Assembly (NCBI GenBank): GCA_934647145.1
Contig: CAKUFB010000012.1
Span: forward strand, 1-21,663
DNA length: 21,663 bases
Direction of reading: 5' to 3'
Origin: an uncultured Clostridia bacterium
GTDB taxonomy: Bacteria > Bacillota > Clostridia > Christensenellales > Aristaeellaceae
This document shows positions 1 to 6,775 of the stretch, in pieces. The stretch's first letter is position 1. Each line of letters begins with the position of its first letter. A model generated the notes under the pieces. The model was not told where the DNA came from and did not search any database. It worked only from the letters and a program-made list of their open reading frames with translations. The translations under genes and the position numbers were made by a program.

Positions 1-12
1 CGCCCGGACAAT

Positions 13-104
13 GCGATTCCCTTCAGGGAATCGCTTCCCTGCGGCTCCTTTGGAGCCGTGGGTGGGGTCCGGGGAGGCGCGGCCGTTCAGGCCGCCCTCC
101 CCGG
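13..104. repeat. Tandem hairpins upstream of sdaAB
   Basis: Three consecutive inverted repeats are visible. GCGATTCCC (13-21) pairs with GGGAATCGC (26-34) around TTCA. CGGCTCC (42-48) pairs with GGAGCCG (52-58). A GC-rich stem starting GGGGAGG (71-77) pairs with CCTCCCC (about 96-102) around a GTTCA loop, with one bulge. They probably form the 3' end, terminator or intergenic repeat of a gene left of the window. The GGGTGGGGTCCGGGGAGG part resembles, in reverse orientation, the hairpin at the far right end (21625-21663). No T-tract follows on the plus strand, so a simple rho-independent terminator is not certain. Confidence 0.6.
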
Positions 105-159
105 TAAACCGCGGCGCGCAAAACATTCTAACCGTCCGGTTAATTCACCTTTCGCAAGA

Positions 160-188
160 TTGACACCGGTGTGCAAATGTGATACATT
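160..188 (+). promoter_or_regulatory. Promoter of sdaAB-sdaAA
   Basis: A perfect -35 TTGACA (160-165) is followed after 17 bp by TACATT (183-188), preceded by a TGN extended -10 (180-182). The predicted start is near 195. The ATG at 179 falls inside this promoter, so it cannot be the start codon of the downstream gene. Confidence 0.75.
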
Positions 189-209
189 ATGTGCAGAGTG
201 AATCTGCGG

Positions 210-214
210 GGAGG
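210..214 (+). promoter_or_regulatory. Ribosome binding site deciding the sdaAB start
   Basis: GGAGG at 210-214 lies 9 nt before a TTG codon at 224 but 21 nt before the first usable ATG (236). This spacing favours the TTG start. A weaker GGAG (226-229) could still serve the ATG at 236. Confidence 0.55.
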
Positions 215-223
215 AATCGAGCG

Positions 224-898
224 TTGGAGCAGGAAATGCAGCTGTTTAACATCCTGGGGCCGGTGATGATCGGGCCGTCCAGCTCGCACACGGCAGGCGC
301 TGCGCGCATCGGACGAATCGCGCTTCACCTGCTGGGCGAGCCGGTGCTGTCGGCCGAGGTGGGTTTTCACGGGTCGTTCGCAAAGACCTGGCGCGGCCAC
401 GGCACCGACCGGGCAATCGTAGGCGGCCTGATGGACATGGCGACCGACGATCTGCGCCTGCGGGACAGTCTTTCGCTGGCGAAGCAGGCGGGTCTGGACA
501 TTCGGTTTGAAGAAGTGGACTTACGCAGCGCGCATCCCAACACGGTGCGCATCCGCGCGAAGGGCGTCTGCGGCGCGAAGATCGAGGTGATTGCCGCGTC
601 GATCGGCGGGGGCAGCATCGAGGTGCGCTCGATCGACGGCATGGAGCTGTGCTTCACAGGCAGCCAGCCCACGCTGATCGTCCGGCACCGCGACGTGCCC
701 GGCATGATCGCCACGGTGAGCGGCATGCTGGCGCAGGACGGCATCAACATCGCGACGATGCGCGTCTCCAGACGCTCTCAGGGCGGCGAGGCCATGATGG
801 CCATTGAGATGGACGTGCTGCCCGGCCGGGCGCTGCTTGGGCGTCTGGAAGGCGTGGAGGGGCTGACCCGCGCCACGCTGCTTGAAAAAATCGGCTGA
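224..898 (+). CDS. sdaAB: L-serine dehydratase, iron-sulfur-dependent, beta subunit
   Basis: This is the beta subunit of the two-chain, oxygen-sensitive L-serine dehydratase, which deaminates L-serine to pyruvate and ammonia in the cytoplasm. Near the N-terminus it carries the family signature NILGPVMIGPSSSHTAGA (SSSHT at about residues 19-23 from the TTG start). The last 75 or so residues form an ACT domain (LIVRHRDVPGMIATVSGMLAQ), as expected for SdaAB. The length of about 224 aa matches the family. The start is chosen at TTG 224 because a GGAGG sits 9 nt upstream and the promoter -10 ends at 188; ATG 236 is the alternative and removes four residues. The alpha subunit follows 15 nt downstream on the same strand, so the two are almost certainly co-transcribed and co-assembled. 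Confidence 0.93.
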   Translation: MEQEMQLFNILGPVMIGPSSSHTAGAARIGRIALHLLGEPVLSAEVGFHGSFAKTWRGHGTDRAIVGGLMDMATDDLRLRDSLSLAKQAGLDIRFEEVDLRSAHPNTVRIRAKGVCGAKIEVIAASIGGGSIEVRSIDGMELCFTGSQPTLIVRHRDVPGMIATVSGMLAQDGINIATMRVSRRSQGGEAMMAIEMDVLPGRALLGRLEGVEGLTRATLLEKIG

Positions 899-913
899 GC
901 GGAGGGAACGCAC

Positions 914-1795
914 ATGAGCGAGATTTCGATTGAACAGATGATCCGCGAGGCGGGAAACGAGAGCCTGGCGACCTGGGCGAGGCGCGAACAGGCGCGGCAG
1001 GACGGCGTGACCGAAGAGGCGCTCGACGCGCGCATGGCGCTCTACCTTCAGGTCATGCGCGAATCGGTCGCGCACGGCATGGACGAAGGCCTGCGCTCGA
1101 TGTCCGGCATGACCGGCGGGCAGGCGCCGAAGCTGCTTCGCCAGGCCGAGGGCAGCCGCAGCGCGCTGGGCGCTCTGGCCGGACGGGCGTGCGCGCGGGC
1201 GCTGGCCATTGCGGAGAGCAACGCCTGCATGGGCAAGATCGTCGCCGCGCCGACCGCCGGCTCCTGCGGCATACTGCCCGCGGCGCTTTTGACCGTGCAG
1301 GAGGCGCATCGTCTTTCGGACGACAGCCTGGTGCGCGCCATGTATCTGGCGGCGGCGATCGGCCAGGTGATCGCGGAGCGTGCCAGCATCGCGGGCGCGC
1401 AGGGCGGCTGTCAGGCGGAGTGCGGCTCGGCGGCGGCGATGGCGGGCGCGGCGGTCGTGTACCTTCTGGGCGGCACGAACGAGCAGAGCGCCGACGCGTG
1501 CTGCTTTGCGCTGATGAACAGCATGGGGCTGGTATGCGACCCGGTGGGCGGCCTGGTCGAAATTCCCTGCGTCTACCGGAACGTCAGCGGCGTAATGAAC
1601 GCGCTGTCCGCGGCCGAAATGGCGCTTTCCGGCATGCGCAGCCTGATTCCCGCCGACCAGGTGATCGACGCGATGAAGGCCGTCGGCGACGCCATGCCCG
1701 CCTCCCTGCGCGAAACTGGCGAGGGCGGCGTGGCGGCCTGCCCGGGCTGCGCGCGCTTCCGGTCGGCCGACGCGCTCCGGCGGGCTTCCCGCTGA
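914..1795 (+). CDS. sdaAA: L-serine dehydratase, iron-sulfur-dependent, alpha subunit
   Basis: This is the catalytic 4Fe-4S subunit of L-serine dehydratase; a Lewis-acid iron of the cluster binds the serine hydroxyl for elimination. Family hallmarks are present: SMSGMTGG (about 62-69), AAPTAGSCGILPAALL (about 111-126), GAQGGCQAECGSA and CDPVGGLVEIPC. Cysteines at about 166, 208 and 219 keep the spacing (42 and 11) expected for the cluster ligands in the SdaA family. The length of 293 aa is typical. The start is clear: GGAGGG at 901-906 precedes ATG 914. The C-terminus holds an extra CPGC at 276-279 within the conserved GEGG region. In this enzyme class a C-terminal cysteine can reach the active site, but that role here is only inference. 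It forms one operon with sdaAB. Confidence 0.95.
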   Translation: MSEISIEQMIREAGNESLATWARREQARQDGVTEEALDARMALYLQVMRESVAHGMDEGLRSMSGMTGGQAPKLLRQAEGSRSALGALAGRACARALAIAESNACMGKIVAAPTAGSCGILPAALLTVQEAHRLSDDSLVRAMYLAAAIGQVIAERASIAGAQGGCQAECGSAAAMAGAAVVYLLGGTNEQSADACCFALMNSMGLVCDPVGGLVEIPCVYRNVSGVMNALSAAEMALSGMRSLIPADQVIDAMKAVGDAMPASLRETGEGGVAACPGCARFRSADALRRASR

Positions 1796-1845
1796 CCGCT
1801 CCCCGGCAAAGTAAAACGCAGCTCCCTCCACTGCCATCCGCACTG

Positions 1846-1884
1846 TTCTTGCTCCGGGAAACGGATTTTTCCGACGCAAAAATC
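1846..1884. repeat. Copy of TTTTTGC...GCAAAAA nested-hairpin module
   Basis: The segment TTCTTGC-TCC-GGGAAA...TTTTTCC-GAC-GCAAAAATC matches in order and spacing the module found twice at 13907-14001. The inner arms GGAAA (1857-1861) and TTTCC (1868-1872) pair. The outer arms pair less well than in the other copies. The flanking CCTGCGCCCGC...GTAC also resembles the sequence after the second copy (near 14002-14030), which supports common descent. Confidence 0.6.
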
Positions 1885-1933
1885 CCTGCGCCCGCGCTGT
1901 ACCTCTGTACTGCCCGAGTCGGCAGCGCCGACA

Positions 1934-1953
1934 GGAGTTTTCCGGAAAACTCC
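1934..1953. repeat. Perfect 20-bp palindrome
   Basis: GGAGTTTTCCGGAAAACTCC is its own reverse complement. It directly follows a GTCGGC/GCCGAC hairpin (1918-1932). A related arm pair, GTTTTCCGGGA and TCCCGGAAAAC, occurs at 2100-2123, also directly after a GTCGGC/GCCGAC hairpin, so both belong to one repeated composite unit. Confidence 0.8.
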
Positions 1954-1959
1954 AGAAAG

Positions 1960-2057
1960 CCGAAGAAATCAGCCGCTTCAATTTATGGCGGCTGATTTCG
2001 TGTTCTATCCGGCGGCAGCAGGTGGCAGTCGGCACTGCCGACCAGGCTCAGCCTGCC
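1960..2057 (+). repeat. 98-bp direct repeat, copy A
   Basis: Positions 1960-2057 match 2216-2313 at 96 of 98 positions; the two mismatches are adjacent, at 2020-2021 versus 2276-2277. The unit contains a 12-bp stem, GAAATCAGCCGC (1965-1976) with GCGGCTGATTTC (1988-1999), the GTCGGC/GCCGAC palindrome, and a small AGGCT/AGCCT palindrome. Confidence 0.9.
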
Positions 2058-2120
2058 GGAGCCTCCCCCAGCCAGCCCAAGTCGGCAAAGCCGACACGAG
2101 TTTTCCGGGAAGTCCCGGAA

Positions 2121-2210
2121 AACCGCAGACCTTGGCCGCTTCAATCTATGGCGGCCGATAGTCGTCGATAGAACCGGCGGCAGCAAGTGGGTGTCGGCAC
2201 TGCCGACCCG
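2121..2210 (+). repeat. Diverged third copy of the repeat unit
   Basis: This segment aligns with the 98-bp repeat: CCGCAGAC, then GGCCGC, the loop TTCAATCTATG, GCGGCC, then CCGGCGGCAGCA and GTCGGCACTGCCGAC. The stem is kept although bases differ: an A-T pair in copies A and B (CAGCCGC/GCGGCTG) is a G-C pair here (TGGCCGC/GCGGCCG). That is a compensatory change pointing to selection on the folded form. Confidence 0.7.
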
Positions 2211-2215
2211 GAAAA

Positions 2216-2313
2216 CCGAAGAAATCAGCCGCTTCAATTTATGGCGGCTGATTTCGTGTTCTATCCGGCGGCAGCCAGTGGCAGTCGGCACTGCCGACCA
2301 GGCTCAGCCTGCC
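2216..2313 (+). repeat. 98-bp direct repeat, copy B
   Basis: This is the second near-identical copy, offset by 256 bp from copy A, with stem arms at 2221-2232 and 2244-2255. It lacks the GTTTTCC/GGAAAAC hairpin that precedes copies A and C. Its right end is extended by a 22-bp tandem duplication (2292-2335). Confidence 0.9.
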
Positions 2314-2335
2314 TGCCGACCAGGCTCAGCCTGCC
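2292..2335 (+). repeat. Perfect 22-bp tandem duplication
   Basis: The unit beginning TGCCGACCAGGCTCAG occupies 2292-2313 and is repeated exactly at 2314-2335. It ends 3 bp before the stop codon of the convergent kinase gene. Confidence 0.9.
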
Positions 2336-2338
2336 GCC

Positions 2339-4066
2339 TTACCTGAGCGGAATATACAGCGTGAAGCAGGTTTGCCTGTCCGGCTCGCTTTCCACCTGAA
2401 CAGGGGGCGCGGCCGGGTACATCAGATGCAGCCGGATGGCCACGTTCAGCAGGCCGATGTGCTTGTCGGGCGTTTCCTGGGGCACATGCGCCAGCTGCTT
2501 ACGCAGCGATTCCAGCGTTTCAGGCGGCATGCCCATTCCGTTATCCATCACGCGCACGACCAGCGCCTGCTCCTGCCGCTCGATCTCGATGCGGATTTTC
2601 CCCTGCCTGTCCTGCAGGGGCGCGACGCCGTGAAACACCGCGTTTTCGATCAGCGGCTGCAAAAACAGCCTGGGAACCTGGCACTCGTCCAGTCCCGGCT
2701 CGACGCGCATCTCCACCGTAAACTCCTGATCGTAGCGCGTCAGCAGCAGGTTGATGTAATTCCGCGTCTGCTGAATTTCCATGGAGAGCGGCACGGCGTC
2801 CGTCCGGGCCAGGGAATAGCGCAGCAGCTCCGACAGCCAGCCGATCATGGCGACCGCCTTTCCCTTTCCGCTCTCGCCGCAGGAAACCTGCATGCTGATG
2901 GCGTTGAGCGTATTGAACAGGAAATGCGGATTGATCTGCGACCTCAGCGACCGCAGCTGCGTCCTTTCCAGCAGGCTCAGCTGCTCGGTCAGCAGCTCGC
3001 GGAAGTGGGCGTTGCTCTGTATCTGCGCCATAATCCGCCGGGTCAGGTACAGGGTGTACTCATCCTGCCGGCCCTCCGATACGTTCGCCTCGCCCTGATC
3101 GAGCACGCGCTCCAGGTGCCTCAGCGGCCGCAGCGCGCTCACGGTCAGGTAAGCCGCCACGCACAGAAACAGGCCCAGCAGAATCATCATGCCGGAGAAG
3201 ATCAGACCCTGCAGCATGCCGACCCGCTCGGTGTACTCGGCCATGTAGGTCTTGCACACCAGGTACCAGCCGGTGCTCGGCTCACAGGCCTGGCTCCACA
3301 CAAAGGCGCGGCCCTGCTCGCGGTCGAGCAGCGTCTTCTGCGCGCGGCCCGGCTCGAAATGGCGCAGATCCTCGAACTGCGAAGCGTCCTCCAGCAGCGC
3401 CTGCTTATTCCTGCGGTACAGCGCGCGCCCGTCTCCGTCGAGGACATAAAAGACATGCGCGTCGTCCTCCTGCACGCCCAGCATCGCGCCGAGTTCGTTG
3501 AGGCCGATGTTCACCACCGCCACGCCGTCATAGCCGTACTCGTTCAGCCGGCGCATGACGGTGAGCACATAGGGATAGCCGTCTGGCGACTCCCGGGGCT
3601 GCAGCAGCATGCCGCCCGCGTCCGCGACAAAGTCCGCCCAGCCGCGGTCGGACAGGGCGGAGAGCTTTTCATGGCTGGCCAGGCCGCTGAGCACCCGCCC
3701 GCTCAGGGGCGCGTACAGGAAGATGCTCTCCACGCCGTCATAGGTGTTCAGGTAGGCCTTGATCTGTCCGTTGAGCGCCTTCTCCGTGCCCTCGAAGACG
3801 TTCGAGCCGGTAAAGAAGGAGCGTGCGTTCTCGTCGAGCAGCAGCGAGGCGGTGATGAAGCGCATTTTTCGGGTCATCCGCTTCAGCTCCTCCGCGGCGG
3901 CGCGGGTATTGCTCAGGTTGATGCTGGTAAACTCCGCCTCGATGGTGCGCTTCGCGTACAGAAACACGGTCAGCGTGATGCACAGCACGACGGGCACAAA
4001 AATCAGCGTCATCCGCAGAAAACGATGAACCACCGTCCGGGGCGGCGCGCTTCGCCGGCTATTCAT
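2339..4066 (-). CDS. YesM-type sensor histidine kinase (HK1)
   Basis: This membrane sensor kinase of the YesM/LytS-like family phosphorylates the partner response regulator encoded just upstream. Of 575 aa, TM1 spans about 17-37 (LIFVPVVLCITLTVFLY), an extracytoplasmic Cache-like sensor about 40-280, TM2 about 285-306, and a HAMP-like linker starting SALRPLRHLERVL follows. The His_kinase domain has the phospho-site in QINPHFLFNTLNAIS (His381). The HATPase domain has N-box PLIENAVFHG (Asn475), G1 DNGMGMP (508-514) and G2 HIGLLNV. An in-frame extension to 4156 exists, but the ATG at 4066 is preferred: a GGAGGGAGG precedes it and it overlaps the regulator's stop codon by 8 bp (ATGAATAG), a sign of translational coupling. 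Such pairs usually control adjacent sugar importers; the ligand is unknown. Confidence 0.92.
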   Translation of the reverse strand: MNSRRSAPPRTVVHRFLRMTLIFVPVVLCITLTVFLYAKRTIEAEFTSINLSNTRAAAEELKRMTRKMRFITASLLLDENARSFFTGSNVFEGTEKALNGQIKAYLNTYDGVESIFLYAPLSGRVLSGLASHEKLSALSDRGWADFVADAGGMLLQPRESPDGYPYVLTVMRRLNEYGYDGVAVVNIGLNELGAMLGVQEDDAHVFYVLDGDGRALYRRNKQALLEDASQFEDLRHFEPGRAQKTLLDREQGRAFVWSQACEPSTGWYLVCKTYMAEYTERVGMLQGLIFSGMMILLGLFLCVAAYLTVSALRPLRHLERVLDQGEANVSEGRQDEYTLYLTRRIMAQIQSNAHFRELLTEQLSLLERTQLRSLRSQINPHFLFNTLNAISMQVSCGESGKGKAVAMIGWLSELLRYSLARTDAVPLSMEIQQTRNYINLLLTRYDQEFTVEMRVEPGLDECQVPRLFLQPLIENAVFHGVAPLQDRQGKIRIEIERQEQALVVRVMDNGMGMPPETLESLRKQLAHVPQETPDKHIGLLNVAIRLHLMYPAAPPVQVESEPDRQTCFTLYIPLR

Positions 4067-5243
4067 CCTCCCTCCGCAGCACGAGCCGCCGGTATTCCGT
4101 CGGGGTATAGGAGGTGTACAGCCGGAAGACCCGGGTAAAGGAGCTGGGGTTGGCATAGCCCACCATCTCGCTGATCTGCGCGACCGAGCGCGAGGAAAAC
4201 AGCAGCTCGATCGCCTTCTGCATCCTCAGCTTCACCAGGTAATCTCCAAAGGTCTCGCCCGTCATCTGCTTGAACAGGCGGCCGAAGTAGCCGGGGTTCA
4301 GGTACAGGTGATTCGCCACGTCGAAGCGGGTGATGTCCTGGGCGTAGTGCTCGTCGATGTACTTGAGCGCCTTCTCGATCATTCGATTCCGGTCGCTCTC
4401 GCCCTGCGCCTGCGCGCGCTGTGCGGGCGAGGCCAGACGGCGTCCCAGCGCCTCCAGCCCGCGCACCCGCCATTCGCTGCGCAGGATCGCCCGCCGTCCC
4501 AGGCTGTTCAGGATCGCCTGCGCGCCCTTTTCCGCCTGCCAGGGACTGCCGGCGTCGTACAGCGCGAGAAACGCCGTCTTCCCTTTTTCGCATTGCACGT
4601 CGGTAAAAAAGCAGTCCGGAAAGTTCATCCGCAGCACGTTTTTGAGCGCCCTGCAGGCCTTCTCCGCGTCGGACGGCTCCCGGCTGCCCGCCTCCAGGCG
4701 AACCGTCGCCAGCTCGGCGCCGCATTCCGCCTCGGAAAAGGGAAAGGCGCAGGCTCGAAACCGCCTGCTGCGCTCCGCAGGGGAAAGCGAGCCCTCCTGC
4801 AGGTCGAGCACAAACTCGTCGACCGCGTCCTGCTGCACAAAAAACTGCATGCTGCGCCGCTGCAGGCGCTCCTGACGCTGCCTGCCCATATGCGAGAGCG
4901 CGTCCGCGAATTCCGCCAGGTTGATGGGCTTGAGCAGAAAGCTGCAGACCCCCAGCCCGATGGCCTGCCGGGCATACTCGAACTCGGAATACCCGGTGAT
5001 GATGCTGATCACCGTCTCGGGCCAGCGCGCCGCCACGCGCCGCGCCAGCTCCAGGCCAGACATGCCGGGCATCTTGATGTCCGTGATCAGTATGTCCGCC
5101 TCTTCCTTCTCCAGAAAGGCCCATGCCTGATCGCCGGTCTTGAACACGCCGGCCAGCGCGAAATCCGGCGCCTTGCTTTCGATTTCCCGCGCCAGTATCC
5201 GCCGCGGCATGCCCTCGTCATCCACGATCACCACTCGATACAA
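4059..5243 (-). CDS. YesN-type response regulator (REC + AraC HTH, RR1)
   Basis: This cytoplasmic transcription factor is activated by phosphorylation. The receiver domain (about 1-120) has acidic residues VDDE (8-10), phospho-acceptor Asp55 in ITDIKMPGMSG, Thr83 and Lys105 in LLKPIN. A poorly conserved middle region follows. The last 105 or so residues form an AraC-type double helix-turn-helix (IDEHYAQDITRFDVANHLYLNPGYFGRLFKQ, then ISEMVGYANPSSFTRVFRLYTSYTPTEYRR). The start is taken as TTG 5243, giving (M)YRVVIVDDE: GGGAGG at 5252-5257 lies 8 nt upstream, and the open frame beyond it reads into the promoter at 5279-5307. It is the first gene of the RR1-HK1 operon. The predicted target is the neighbouring transport genes, by analogy with the family. 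Confidence 0.92.
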   Translation of the reverse strand: MYRVVIVDDEGMPRRILAREIESKAPDFALAGVFKTGDQAWAFLEKEEADILITDIKMPGMSGLELARRVAARWPETVISIITGYSEFEYARQAIGLGVCSFLLKPINLAEFADALSHMGRQRQERLQRRSMQFFVQQDAVDEFVLDLQEGSLSPAERSRRFRACAFPFSEAECGAELATVRLEAGSREPSDAEKACRALKNVLRMNFPDCFFTDVQCEKGKTAFLALYDAGSPWQAEKGAQAILNSLGRRAILRSEWRVRGLEALGRRLASPAQRAQAQGESDRNRMIEKALKYIDEHYAQDITRFDVANHLYLNPGYFGRLFKQMTGETFGDYLVKLRMQKAIELLFSSRSVAQISEMVGYANPSSFTRVFRLYTSYTPTEYRRLVLRREDE

Positions 5244-5251
5244 GCCACGCG

Positions 5252-5257
5252 CCTCCC
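5252..5257 (-). promoter_or_regulatory. Ribosome binding site deciding the RR1 TTG start
   Basis: GGGAGG on the minus strand is placed 8 nt before TTG 5243. The first ATG further downstream would remove part of the receiver core, and the upstream ATG at 5288 overlaps the promoter, so TTG is the best start. Confidence 0.65.
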
Positions 5258-5278
5258 TTCTGCGAATCGCCCAAGGAT

Positions 5279-5307
5279 AGCATAGCAAGAATTGTGCGCT
5301 TTTTCAA
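5279..5307 (-). promoter_or_regulatory. Promoter of the RR1-HK1 operon
   Basis: On the minus strand, TTGAAA (5302-5307) and TATGCT (5279-5284) are separated by 17 bp, with an extended -10 TGC. The predicted start near 5272 leaves a leader of about 28 nt before the TTG start. Confidence 0.65.
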
Positions 5308-5369
5308 GCCCTTCCGGGAAAAAGGTCGCAAACTGCACGAGAAGTCCCTTTGCGCACAGTCCGCAATGC

Positions 5370-5405
5370 AAAAAGAAGCCCGGCGCGAAATCGCACGCGG
5401 GCTTC
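5370..5405 (-). terminator. Rho-independent terminator after the NPCBM-protein gene
   Basis: On the minus strand, GAAGCCCG pairs with CGGGCTTC (stem limits 5375-5405), with partly paired GCG/CGC inside, followed by a run of five T (5370-5374). It starts 12 nt after the stop codon of the gene at 5418-6671 and separates it from the RR1-HK1 operon. Confidence 0.85.
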
Positions 5406-5417
5406 CTCAGGAGAAAA

Positions 5418-6671
5418 TCAGGTCTTGGAGGCGGCGGTCAGCTCCGGCGCCGCGATGACCGGGTAGACGAACCGCGTCAGTGCGTTCGGCTCCCGGGTAT
5501 CGCGCACGTAGACGGTCAGGCGCTGCGCGTTTTCCAGCGGGACGCAGACCGGAACCGCCGGGTCGCGGTCGGTCAGCGCCGGGCTGGTGTAGACGGTCTT
5601 TCCGTCCAGGCGGATTTCAAAGCGCACGCTGGTCTCATTCGTGCGGGCGGTATAGGGCACGTCCTCCTTCGCCGCAAACCGCTGCACGCCCAGGCGGCAG
5701 GTAAAGTACGCATAGCCGCAATCCTGAACGCTGTAGGTTACATCCGCCTTGCGAACCTCCATGTAGCTCTGCGCCATCATGGGCAGGATGCTGAGGCCCT
5801 TCGTGGGGCCTTCGCCGACGTCCAGCAGCGTACCGTGCTCGAAGGAGGCGCTGGGCATCATGTTGACCATGGGCATATAGTTGAACATGTTATCCACGTC
5901 GCAGTCCGTCCAGATCAGCTCCGTCATGTCCACGCGCTCCTCCGCCCGGCCCGGAATGCGGCCGGAGAGCACGGACAGCGTCTGGAAAATGTCCGCGTCG
6001 ATCTGCGCCGCGACCAGCGCGGTGCGTTCGGCGGACGCGGTGGCCGCGGCCGTATCGTGGGCGAGGTTTGCATTCATCAGAATCGGGATTTCGCCGATCT
6101 GATCCATCTTGCCCTTTTCGAGCCGCTCGCACAGCCGCCAGATGAAGCTCTCCCGGCTCATGCCCAGGGTCACGGGATCATAGGCGACGTCAGGAGCTAT
6201 TTCGCACAGCGTCAGCTCCATGAAGGGATGGGTCATGAAGCGGGTGTTATACCTCGCCTGAGGCCACATCCAGGTCACCAGCCGGTTGTCTGTGGTATGC
6301 GCGGGCTGGATGGTGTCGCCTACCAGGTGGGTCAGCACGCCGCCCGCCTTGACGGCCAGCTCCTCATTGCCCTCCCGGAAGGCCTTCAGGGACAGATCCA
6401 CCAGCATGCGGACAACCTGGGGATAGGTCTCGCGCAGGCGCAGGGTATCGTACACCCGGTGAATGGTGGTCACGCGCCCCTCGTGCTCGATCAGGGTCAG
6501 CTCGCGCCACCAGCGATCCCATCCGGTCTTGTCGGGCGCGGCCTCGCCAAATACGTACGCATCCGGGTAGGTGCCGGCCTCGCTGACCTGCTCGATGTAC
6601 TTCTCCCACACCGGATCCTGCGCATGCCGGCAGGCCCAGGCCGCGGTTCGCTGATGCATTCTTCCATCCAT
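5418..6671 (-). CDS. Zn-dependent phospholipase C/P1-nuclease-like protein with C-terminal NPCBM-like domain
   Basis: The 417-aa protein has an N-terminal all-helical part with the signature GGVLTHLVGDTIQPAHTT (His115, Asp119, His125). This resembles the GxxxHxxGDxxQPxH metal-ligand motif of zinc-dependent phospholipase C and S1/P1 nucleases. From about residue 280 the sequence looks like an NPCBM-type beta-sandwich (YSVQDCGYAYFTCRLGVQ, VRFEIRLDGKTVYTS, QRLTVYVRD), a carbohydrate-binding fold normally found on glycosidases. The substrate is not evident and no glycosidase catalytic domain is recognised. No signal peptide is seen, so it may act in the cytoplasm, which is odd for this domain pair. 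An AAAGGAGG lies 9 nt before ATG 6671. It has its own promoter (6740-6768) and terminator, and lies just downstream of the sugar-binding protein gene. Confidence 0.7.
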   Translation of the reverse strand: MDGRMHQRTAAWACRHAQDPVWEKYIEQVSEAGTYPDAYVFGEAAPDKTGWDRWWRELTLIEHEGRVTTIHRVYDTLRLRETYPQVVRMLVDLSLKAFREGNEELAVKAGGVLTHLVGDTIQPAHTTDNRLVTWMWPQARYNTRFMTHPFMELTLCEIAPDVAYDPVTLGMSRESFIWRLCERLEKGKMDQIGEIPILMNANLAHDTAAATASAERTALVAAQIDADIFQTLSVLSGRIPGRAEERVDMTELIWTDCDVDNMFNYMPMVNMMPSASFEHGTLLDVGEGPTKGLSILPMMAQSYMEVRKADVTYSVQDCGYAYFTCRLGVQRFAAKEDVPYTARTNETSVRFEIRLDGKTVYTSPALTDRDPAVPVCVPLENAQRLTVYVRDTREPNALTRFVYPVIAAPELTAASKT

Positions 6672-6739
6672 AGACGTTGTCCTCCTTTGTGACGGAAGGA
6701 GCCTGCCGCCGGACGACAGACTCCTCTACAATCAATTAC

Positions 6740-6768
6740 AGTGTATCACGCGCCATTCGGTTCGTCAA
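6740..6768 (-). promoter_or_regulatory. Promoter of the NPCBM-protein gene
   Basis: On the minus strand, TTGACG (6763-6768), a 17-bp spacer and TACACT (6740-6745) with extended TGA. It begins 8 bp after the binding-protein stop codon, so the downstream gene can be expressed separately from the transporter. Confidence 0.7.
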
Positions 6769-6775
6769 GGAGCGA

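Larger units (their letters stand above)
1796..2338. repeat. Intergenic mosaic of palindromic repeats
   Basis: This non-coding gap of 543 bp lies between the convergent ends of sdaAA and the kinase gene, and is almost wholly made of inverted repeats. The motif GTCGGC-N3-GCCGAC occurs at 1918-1932, 2028-2042, 2081-2095, 2193-2207 and 2284-2298. GTTTTCC/GGAAAAC hairpins occur at 1934-1953 and 2100-2123. Stems flanking a TTCAATYTATG loop occur at 1965-1999, near 2128-2158, and at 2221-2255. Open frames crossing it show no family features and reflect the repeated DNA. Likely roles are bidirectional termination or mRNA-end stabilisation, or relics of a mobile palindromic element. The function is inferred. 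Confidence 0.85.

Noticed and set aside
179..235. ATG at 179 as the sdaAB start
   Set aside because: It lies between the -35 and the -10 box and has no ribosome site; the homologous protein begins near residue 16-20 of that frame.
521..2035. Minus-strand open frame opposite the serine dehydratase genes
   Set aside because: It runs through the palindromic repeat region and antisense to sdaAA; the repeated N-terminal peptide comes from the 98-bp DNA repeat.
1960..2313. CRISPR array
   Set aside because: Repeats are 98 bp and few, spacing is irregular, and no cas genes are present.
2372..4138. Plus-strand open frame of 588 codons opposite HK1
   Set aside because: Antisense shadow of a kinase gene with all motifs intact; no ribosome site or recognisable protein features.
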